Shown: piece after piece, positions 1-5,658 of the stretch
Layout: each line of letters begins with the position of its first letter
Numbering within the stretch: position 1 is the first letter of the stretch
Origin: Dehalococcoidales bacterium
GTDB lineage: Bacteria > Chloroflexota > Dehalococcoidia > Dehalococcoidales > UBA2162
Direction of reading: 5' to 3'
Assembly: GCA_002685815.1 (NCBI GenBank)
Contig: NYYM01000019.1
Coordinates: forward strand, 7,855-13,512
DNA: 5,658 bases
Notes under the pieces: generated by a model
Told to the model about the DNA's origin: nothing
What the model saw: only the letters and a program-made list of their open reading frames with translations
The model's database searches: none
Program-made: the position numbers and the translations under genes

Positions 1-3000
1 TCGGTTCTGGACCGCTTCATCGTGACTACCAGCATCAGCAGGGTAATCAGTAGTATAACGATGGTCAGCAGCAGGGCTCTGGCCAGATAAATTCCCCAGT
101 CGGGGAAGGCCTGCTGAGGCGGGGGTGTAGTTTGGGGTGGCACTGGTGGCGGCGCGAGCGAAGATGGTGGCGTCGATAAGGGTAATGGCTCCGGCGTTGG
201 AGATTGTTCAGGCGATGGGGCCGGTTCCGGTTCTGAGACAGGTGAAACCGGTGCCGCCCCAGTAGTGAAGCCTCCAACGGCACTCCAGGCTCCATAACTG
301 CCAGAACCGCCGGCCCTGACTTTCCAGTAGTAGGAGGTATTGTAGTCCAGACTTGTACTGCTTTGCCAGGCAGTGGCCGGCAGAGAGTATTCATCGATTT
401 TCAATATGGTGGGATTCCCAAAATAGAAATCGGTCGAGACTATCAGCTCGTAGCTCTCGGCTCCGGCAATAGCGCCCCACTGAAACAAAGGTTTCAGGAC
501 TACCCCGCTGGCTCCAACTTTGGGGCTGAACAGCTCAGGGGCAACGACTGCGGGTCCGAGACCGGTGGTGAAGTACCTTTCCCTTGACCACTGGCTCATG
601 AGCGGTTCGGTGGCTCTCACCCGCCAGTAGTAAGTGGTATCAGCATCAAGTGCCGGTAACCTTGCCGAACTTGCCCCGGTGCTCCCCTCGAAATTTGCCG
701 GAACGGTAGAGAAATCAGTATCGTAGTCAAGTTGCCACTTGTACTGGGTAGCCCCGCTCATCGTTTCCCACTCAATGATCACGTTTCCAGTACCGACGGC
801 CGATACTTTATCGGGGGGTGAGGAGGGGGCGAGTGGCCGTGTCAGGCTATCGACAAAGGTCATGAGCCTGGTGTTGATGGTATCGAGCGACCACAATTGA
901 TTTCCTCTCAGCCACAAACCTCTCAGACTGACCCCGTCATCAAAACCCCGGGTTACTGTCTCAAAAGTGGGGCCCGAGGTATAGGTTGGATCAAGCGAGC
1001 GCTCCATGCCTCCTTTTTTGGCGGCGGTATTTACGGGTTCCGTACTGGTGGCATACAAAGCCCCATCAACCGACATGGCCAATTGGCTGAGTTGGCTGCC
1101 AGCAGGCAGGGTGCTGTCTACGCTTTCCCATTTCGTACTTTCATCGATGACAAAGCGGTAGACACCCTTGTCGGCGGAGCTACTGGCAGCATAAACGGTC
1201 TTGTTGGCACCAAATTCAGCATCAAAGGCAACAGCTATCGAGCCGAAAAGCGGAGGTGAGCCGGCATCCAGCGGCAACGATTTAAACGAGGTACCGTTAT
1301 CACTGGAGTAGTAGACCCATCCGTTGGTATTGCCTATCAGGATAGTCTCATCCCGCTCATAGTCGGGTGAGAGGGCAATTGACTCCAATGTCTGGCTTCC
1401 GGCGGCTACCCCGGCCGAAAAGGACAGACCGCCATCCGTGGAGGAGTAGACCAATCCGTTACTGCCATTATGGCTGGCTAGGAATATTGTATTATCATCA
1501 ACCAATGCCCATGCATCGACAGAGAAAGGAACACCTCGTTGCCGGAAAGTTTGTCCATTGTCCGCTGACCTCCAGATAGCCGGATTACCTCCACCGGCCC
1601 CGGCCAGGTAGACCACCCGGCTACCGCTACCGTGTCCGTGAGGAAGCTCGACCAATCTGAGGCTGTCCACAGAAGACGGAAGGCTGCTGAATACCCTTTC
1701 CCACCTGGTTCCTCCGGTGAGGCTCCGCCACAAACTGTATTCAGTGTGTGTTCCATCAAAGGTAAGCATAAACAAGCCATTATCCTCAGGGTAGTCAGGA
1801 GACACAGCCAGGTCAATGATGCCGTTGGAGCTTATCCGGGTGTCAATCAAGCCCGCCTGGTTCCAGATAACCCCACCATCCCCGGTGAATGACAAAGCAC
1901 TCTCGGTGCCAGTTGTAGCAGCGTATGCTGTACCGCTGTCCTTAAAATCAGGAGCCATAAGCAGGTGGGTGTTAGACTGTCCGGTTGGGGCTTTGGTACT
2001 TTTTGCCCAGCTAATGCCGCCGTCGGTACTTATGTACACTTGCGCACTACCAGCCATACCAGCCAGCAGACTGACAGCAGTGGTGTCACCGCTGACTGCC
2101 AGCCCGGCCACATCCATACTATTCAGGTTGTAGTCGGCGCCAACATTAAGATCTATAGCCATCGAGGCGTCCGGCGCCCGGGCCCCATGCACTTTATAGA
2201 CGTCACCGTTACCACTGCCGGTATCGATAGCCACGAAGAGGATATAGTCTCCGTCGACGGCATCATAGTCCTCCGGGAAAGCAATAACCGCTGCTTCTGA
2301 TACCAGACCTTGAATAGTGGCACCGGAGATAGCCTGATTCCATGCACCGGAGTCGATTCTGCTGGTAACAAAGGTGTCTTGCTCATCAGTGACCACAGCC
2401 ACCAGTTGGAAGTCAGCAGCGAAGTTTGGAGAGAAGACGAGGTCACTGACATCGTAGCTGCCGAGACCGGTGTCCACCCATCCAGCCATCACCTCAGTTT
2501 CATCCAGAGTATAGACGCCGCCAAATTGTGAGCTATCGTGGTCTATGGTGCCGGCGGCAACAATGCTGTTTCCGTCAAGCCGGCCAACGTCAATGCCAGA
2601 GATAGTTATGTTATCGACACCGGCTCCACCCGGCCCCACCGGTAGCTGAATAAAGCTTGCACCTGCATTTGAAGACTTATGAACGGTTGACGGAGTAGCG
2701 TAGTAAATAATATTAGCATCGTCAGAGGCAATGACGATATCTACTATGGGATCCCGGACATCGCCTGTATGCGACCAGCTAAAACCGGAATCCACGGATT
2801 TAAAGAGTGTGTAGCTGGTCGCCGACGGGTTGGCGTAAGCGTAAAGAGTGCCATCATTCGCCATAGTCAAGTGCCGGACATTTGAATCAGCTGCCAACAC
2901 CCAGGCATCTGTCTCTCCCCCGGTAGGAATATTAACCCTGGACCATTTAACTTCATCCACCTCAAGCAGTTTAGCAATGAAGACATCAGAAAATCCGGCG

Positions 3001-5183
3001 AGGGTTCTCTGATAAGGAGTCAGGGTGGGAAAATCACTAGAGAATGTGATTCCGGTAACATAGGCATCACCCGCAGTGTCTACAGTTATGCCAAAGCCGA
3101 CATCATTGGCCTCGCCCCCGAGATAGGTGGAGTAAATCAGGTCATCACCCGTGACAGAAAATTTGGCTACAAAGCCATCCCAGCCTCCTGCAAGTGTTTC
3201 CTGATAGGCATTCTCAGTGGGAAAGTCGGTAGAATTTGTATCCCCGGTAACATAGGCATTACCCGATGAGTTAATGTTCATACCATTAGCATAGTCATAG
3301 CCGCTGCCACCGATATAAGTGGAGTAGACCAGAACATTACCGGCGGGTGAGAGCTTGGCAACAAAACCATCGGCGAGTCCGCCGAGTATCCCTTGATAGG
3401 CATTCCGGGTGGGGAAATCGGTAGAATAGGTAAGTCCGCCGACGTAGACATTACCCGTGGCGTCAACAGCCGTCCTGTAGGCATGGTCATTACCACTGCC
3501 ACCAAGGTAAGTGGAGTAATCCAAAGTTTTACCGGTGGCTGCGATCTTAGCGACAAAGACATCCCAGCCGCCACCGTGCATCGCCTGAAAGGCGTTTCGC
3601 GTGGGGAAGTCCGCAGAGCTGGTATAACCGGTGACGTAGGCACTGCCGGATGGGTCAATAGACATACCGTTAGTAAAATCATTGCCACTGCCGCCAATGT
3701 AGGTAGAGTACACCAGGTCATCGCCAGCGGGGGACAGCTTGGCAACAAAACCATCAGCGAGCCTGTTGAGAGTTCCCTGATAAGCATCCTTAGTGGGAAA
3801 ATCACCGGAAAAGGTGTGCCCACCGATGTAAGCGCTGCCCTTTGGATCCACAGCTATCCTGTAGCCAATGTCATTTTTCTCGCCGCCAAGATAGGTGGAG
3901 TACTCCAGAGCATTACCAGAGGGGGAAAGCTTGGTAACAAAACCTTCCCAACCCCCGAAATAGGTGTCTTGAAACGGATTCAGGAGGGGGAAATCACTGG
4001 AATAGGTATATCCGGTGACATACGAATTTCCCGATGAGTCAACGGCCAAGCTGTACCCATAATCATTGTCACTACCCCCAAAATAAGTGGAGTAAACCAG
4101 GCTCTTCCCGGAACCAGAAAGTTTGGTGACAAAGGCATCATCTTGGCCGGTGTTGATCGGTTGATATGTACCCTTGGCGGGGAAATCACTGGAGTCAGTC
4201 TTTCCGGTAACATAGGCATCGCCGGATGAGTCAAGAACAATGTCAAAGCCATAATCAGTGCCGCCTCCACCGAGGTAGGTGGAGAATGCCAATATCGGGT
4301 CGATAACCAGAGGACGATTAGCGTCATATTCACCCAGTTCAAAGCCGACTTGCCGATTATCGAATAGGGCGTAACCACCGGCAATAGAACGCTGAATCCC
4401 ATTTTCCACCTGATAGATGACCGGAGCTTTCAAAGTTATTTCGCTGGCAGTCAGACGCAAAATAAGGTTGCCTCCGGCATCAAGTCCAAGTCCCTCTATA
4501 CCTTCAAAACCCAGTCTTATTGCGCCGGAATCAGCTCCAGGAGCAAGGATGAAGTCGTACTCTATCTGTCGATGGTTGCCGTAGTAATCAAGGTCGATCC
4601 CGGGGTAGATGCTCTGATACCTGACCCTGGCGTAGGTGGCAACGTCAGTGTACCAGCTATCAGAGTCGCTACCGATCAAATAGTTGCTCTTGCCGGAAAG
4701 CTCCTCAATCCCCGACACCCGCGGTTCGGGATCAGCCCCAACGAGATGCATGCGCAACACGTCATTTTCAGTGGTCCTGAAATCCCCGGCATCATCGATA
4801 GTCTGGACAGCGGTCTTGCCCAATGTCAATACTGCCTCACTATCCGTCAAGAACAAGGCGTAGCCATTACCCCGCGAAAGGAACCTAACCTCCGGATGGC
4901 TTTGACCAAAGTTAGCCTCAAAACTCAAAGGAAGTTCAACGTAGGCTTCAGCCAGACGGGCTTGGGCAGCTCCATCAACTCCGGCGAATTCAATCAGGTT
5001 ATTATCGCTCGTTTCAGAAAGAATCAGCGGCCCGGGTTGTTGCGTTGAGACAGATGGTTCAGCAGCTGCCGGACTGGTAAAGGAAAATAACGCGAACAGG
5101 GTCAGCAGCAGAGCCATTGCCAGACAGACGAAAAAGATCCTTGATGTCACCGCGGGGCGAGTTCCGTCCTTGCTTGTCAACAT
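1..5183 (-). CDS. Giant membrane-anchored surface protein: signal peptide, DUF7948-type domain, SBBP propeller, Asp-box propeller region, two FN3-like domains (C-terminal end outside window)
   Basis: One uninterrupted frame of 1727 codons runs from ATG at 5183 off the window at base 1; the next codon begins GA, so it is not a stop. Residues 1-41 form a signal peptide (R9/R15 n-region, hydrophobic core 16-36, AAA before E42). Residues about 82-295 resemble DUF7948: PLSFEANFGQ (85-94), FLSRGNGYALFLT (101-113), and further on SNYLIGSDS, YPGIDLDYYG and IEYDFILAPGAD. Residues 300-747 are seven SBBP repeats of 64 residues. Residues about 748-1445 carry Asp boxes at 796, 837, 1052, 1100, 1154, 1206, 1248 and 1293 (for example STDGGISW), typical of BNR/sortilin-like propellers. 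Two FN3-like domains follow (about 1450-1541 and 1545-1641; YYWRV and YYWKV, Trp at 1520 and 1620), then a Pro/Ser/Thr/Glu stalk (about 1642-1692) and a membrane helix (about 1703-1722) followed by KRSRT. The only cysteine I see, C20, lies in the signal peptide and lacks a lipobox. I infer an extracellular binding or structural role, with the tail in the cytoplasm. The ligand is unknown and no enzyme motif is visible. No clear Shine-Dalgarno precedes the ATG, which is supported by the signal peptide and by the promoter placed directly upstream. Confidence 0.93.
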   Translation of the reverse strand, partial: MLTSKDGTRPAVTSRIFFVCLAMALLLTLFALFSFTSPAAAEPSVSTQQPGPLILSETSDNNLIEFAGVDGAAQARLAEAYVELPLSFEANFGQSHPEVRFLSRGNGYALFLTDSEAVLTLGKTAVQTIDDAGDFRTTENDVLRMHLVGADPEPRVSGIEELSGKSNYLIGSDSDSWYTDVATYARVRYQSIYPGIDLDYYGNHRQIEYDFILAPGADSGAIRLGFEGIEGLGLDAGGNLILRLTASEITLKAPVIYQVENGIQRSIAGGYALFDNRQVGFELGEYDANRPLVIDPILAFSTYLGGGGTDYGFDIVLDSSGDAYVTGKTDSSDFPAKGTYQPINTGQDDAFVTKLSGSGKSLVYSTYFGGSDNDYGYSLAVDSSGNSYVTGYTYSSDFPLLNPFQDTYFGGWEGFVTKLSPSGNALEYSTYLGGEKNDIGYRIAVDPKGSAYIGGHTFSGDFPTKDAYQGTLNRLADGFVAKLSPAGDDLVYSTYIGGSGNDFTNGMSIDPSGSAYVTGYTSSADFPTRNAFQAMHGGGWDVFVAKIAATGKTLDYSTYLGGSGNDHAYRTAVDATGNVYVGGLTYSTDFPTRNAYQGILGGLADGFVAKLSPAGNVLVYSTYIGGSGYDYANGMNINSSGNAYVTGDTNSTDFPTENAYQETLAGGWDGFVAKFSVTGDDLIYSTYLGGEANDVGFGITVDTAGDAYVTGITFSSDFPTLTPYQRTLAGFSDVFIAKLLEVDEVKWSRVNIPTGGETDAWVLAADSNVRHLTMANDGTLYAYANPSATSYTLFKSVDSGFSWSHTGDVRDPIVDIVIASDDANIIYYATPSTVHKSSNAGASFIQLPVGPGGAGVDNITISGIDVGRLDGNSIVAAGTIDHDSSQFGGVYTLDETEVMAGWVDTGLGSYDVSDLVFSPNFAADFQLVAVVTDEQDTFVTSRIDSGAWNQAISGATIQGLVSEAAVIAFPEDYDAVDGDYILFVAIDTGSGNGDVYKVHGARAPDASMAIDLNVGADYNLNSMDVAGLAVSGDTTAVSLLAGMAGSAQVYISTDGGISWAKSTKAPTGQSNTHLLMAPDFKDSGTAYAATTGTESALSFTGDGGVIWNQAGLIDTRISSNGIIDLAVSPDYPEDNGLFMLTFDGTHTEYSLWRSLTGGTRWERVFSSLPSSVDSLRLVELPHGHGSGSRVVYLAGAGGGNPAIWRSADNGQTFRQRGVPFSVDAWALVDDNTIFLASHNGSNGLVYSSTDGGLSFSAGVAAGSQTLESIALSPDYERDETILIGNTNGWVYYSSDNGTSFKSLPLDAGSPPLFGSIAVAFDAEFGANKTVYAASSSADKGVYRFVIDESTKWESVDSTLPAGSQLSQLAMSVDGALYATSTEPVNTAAKKGGMERSLDPTYTSGPTFETVTRGFDDGVSLRGLWLRGNQLWSLDTINTRLMTFVDSLTRPLAPSSPPDKVSAVGTGNVIIEWETMSGATQYKWQLDYDTDFSTVPANFEGSTGASSARLPALDADTTYYWRVRATEPLMSQWSRERYFTTGLGPAVVAPELFSPKVGASGVVLKPLFQWGAIAGAESYELIVSTDFYFGNPTILKIDEYSLPATAWQSSTSLDYNTSYYWKVRAGGSGSYGAWSAVGGFTTGAAPVSPVSEPEPAPSPEQSPTPEPLPLSTPPSSLAPPPVPPQTTPPPQQAFPDWGIYLARALLLTIVILLITLLMLVVTMKRSRT
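2943..4286 (-). repeat. Seven tandem 192-bp repeats encoding the SBBP beta-propeller blades
   Basis: Inside the long gene, the reverse complement of the YSTY codons (plus-strand gtggagta or close variants) recurs at 3127, 3319, 3511, 3703, 3895, 4087 and 4279, always exactly 192 bp apart. Each unit encodes 64 residues: YSTYLGG, then a D-x-G-type turn, (A/I)VD-x-x-G-x-AYVTG, a T-x-S-x-DFPT-x-NAYQ segment, and D-x-FVAKLSP-x-G. The copies are residues 300-363, 364-427, 428-491, 492-555, 556-619, 620-683 and 684-747. The last one drifts from the consensus at its end (IAKLLEVDEV). The Pfam SBBP family is named for a seven-bladed propeller, and seven units fit one closed ring. No unit has an insertion or deletion. 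Confidence 0.93.
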
Positions 5184-5190
5184 GTAGCGA

Positions 5191-5219
5191 ATTTTATCTC
5201 TGCCCCGGCCAGAAGTCAA
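5191..5219 (-). promoter_or_regulatory. Sigma-70-type promoter of the long gene, probably giving a leaderless mRNA
   Basis: On the minus strand TTGACT (5219-5214) is followed by a 17-bp spacer and TAAAAT (5196-5191). That is five of six consensus bases at both -35 and -10, with ideal spacing. Counting from the -10 box, transcription should start at 5184 or 5183, and 5183 is the A of the ATG. The lack of a Shine-Dalgarno near the ATG agrees with this. The closest purine run, AGAGAT, overlaps the upstream edge of the -10 box and would not be transcribed. Boxes and spacing are seen directly; the start site is inferred. Confidence 0.72.
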
Positions 5220-5220
5220 G

Positions 5221-5258
5221 ACAATAGAAGAGGAGGCCGCTAAAAGCGGCCTCCTCTT
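5221..5258 (-). terminator. Intrinsic-type terminator hairpin after the upstream surface-protein gene
   Basis: A perfect 13-bp inverted repeat (arms 5228-5240 and 5246-5258, AAGAGGAGGCCGC and its complement) encloses a 5-base loop. It starts 44 bp after the TAG of the upstream gene. In the direction of transcription the downstream arm ends in CTCCTCTT and continues CTATTGT, so the U-tract is present but broken. The stem is long and GC-rich, so termination is likely but perhaps incomplete. The hairpin ends 8 bp before the -35 box of the next gene, which would insulate that promoter from read-through. An AGGAGG inside the stem is too far from the ATG to be a ribosome binding site. Confidence 0.75.
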
Positions 5259-5302
5259 AATCGAGTCAGGTATTATCCTTCAAGTCAAGACCAAGTGGGT
5301 AG

Positions 5303-5658
5303 CTAGGCTACACGCCGGGTTCTAACTATCAGGACTATCAAGGCAATAACCAGTGCAGCTCCGATACCGATTATCGTCAGCAGCATCCAACTTGGGATTG
5401 ATTGCTGTACGACTTCAGTTTTCGTTGTCGGTATTTCGATGACCGTCACCTTGGCCGGCGGAGCCGGTTCAGTGATGGTAACCACCGTCGGTTCGGGTGC
5501 TGCTGGGGGTGCTGCCACGGTGGTGAATACACCGGTTGTCCATGGGCCAGCCGGAACAACTACGCTCCTTCGGCTTGTATAGGGTTCAGCAGTTATGCCT
5601 CTCACCCTCCAGTAGTAAGTCGTGGAGTTGGACAGACCCTCTGTAACAGCGTAGAAAG
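5303..5658 (-). CDS. C-terminal end of a second membrane-anchored FN3-type surface protein (N-terminus outside window)
   Basis: The frame enters from beyond 5658 (first full codon TTC at 5656-5654) and ends with TAG at 5305-5303, giving 117 visible residues. The first part, including STTYYWRVRG, is the end of an FN3-like domain and closes with VFTTV, like the FTTG ends in the neighbouring gene. A stalk rich in Pro, Ala, Thr and Val follows (APPAAPEP, TEPAPPAKVTV). Next is PSW, a helix of about 22 residues (LLTIIGIGAALVIALIVLIV), and the basic tail RTRRVA. This is a typical type I membrane anchor: ectodomain outside, short positive tail inside. A GTG at 5605 could be called as a start, but it is the Val of YYWRV inside the FN3 domain, and the frame is open upstream of it, so it is internal. 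The gene lies 119 bp upstream of the long gene on the same strand and ends before a terminator hairpin, so the two are probably separate transcription units. The function of the missing part cannot be told. Confidence 0.88.
   Translation of the reverse strand, partial: FYAVTEGLSNSTTYYWRVRGITAEPYTSRRSVVVPAGPWTTGVFTTVAAPPAAPEPTVVTITEPAPPAKVTVIEIPTTKTEVVQQSIPSWMLLTIIGIGAALVIALIVLIVRTRRVA

Noticed and set aside
3278..3823. Minus-strand open frame of 181 residues
   Set aside because: It is out of frame with the long gene across the same repeats and has a low-complexity, Pro/Leu/Thr-rich product. It is a shadow of the repeat.
3393..4037. Plus-strand open frame of 214 residues
   Set aside because: It lies antisense to the SBBP repeats. 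Because the repeat period is 192 bp (a multiple of three), an antisense frame free of stops in one copy tends to stay open through the others. The product shows no domain of its own, while the minus frame is clearly coding.
2943..4286. CRISPR-like array
   Set aside because: The units are 192 bp with no short conserved repeat and unique spacer pattern. They are in frame and encode SBBP blades.
4572..5048. Plus-strand open frame of 158 residues
   Set aside because: It is antisense to the conserved DUF7948-type domain of the long gene, with no recognisable domain and no promoter or ribosome binding site seen.
5118..5129. Possible lipoprotein lipobox around C20 of the long protein
   Set aside because: The residues before it are F-F-V, not the small residue needed at -1, and the cysteine lies at the start of the hydrophobic core. 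Signal peptidase I cleavage after A41 fits better.
5231..5236. AGGAGG-type ribosome binding site upstream of the long gene
   Set aside because: It lies within the hairpin stem, more than 45 bp before the ATG and upstream of the -35 box, so it is not in the predicted message. On the minus strand the purine-rich copy is in the other arm of the same stem.
5303..5605. A complete 100-residue small membrane protein starting at GTG 5605
   Set aside because: The GTG is the Val codon of the FN3 motif YYWRV and the frame stays open to the window edge, so this is the end of a larger protein.

Overview
The window holds two minus-strand genes for large surface proteins, both cut by the window edges. The long one (5183 down to 1) is a single open frame of 1727 codons. 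It has its start but not its stop. The other (5303-5658) shows only the last 117 residues of an upstream neighbour. The plus strand carries only out-of-frame shadow ORFs. I see no RNA genes, mobile elements, CRISPR arrays or origins.

The long protein reads, in order: a Sec-type signal peptide; an N-terminal domain of the DUF7948 type that usually precedes SBBP repeats; seven 64-residue SBBP beta-propeller repeats (an exact 192-bp period in the DNA); a second, roughly 700-residue region with eight Asp-box (BNR/sortilin-like) motifs; two fibronectin type III-like domains; a Pro/Ser/Thr/Glu-rich stalk; and a C-terminal membrane helix with a basic tail. No catalytic signature was seen. The best reading is a cell-wall-spanning, membrane-anchored display or adhesion protein. 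The neighbour ends in the same style (FN3-like end, Pro/Thr/Val-rich stalk, helix, RTRR tail), so the locus looks like a tandem array of anchored exoproteins.

The 119-bp gap between the genes is compact. It holds a 13-bp-stem terminator hairpin for the upstream gene, then a near-consensus sigma-70 promoter (TTGACT, 17 bp, TAAAAT). The predicted transcription start of that promoter falls on or one base before the ATG of the long gene, so its mRNA is probably leaderless.

The organism is a bacterium of moderate GC content. The propeller and FN3 exoproteins with a C-terminal 'helix plus VRTRR' anchor recall Chloroflexota, perhaps Dehalococcoidia. That assignment is inference from protein style, not from a marker gene.
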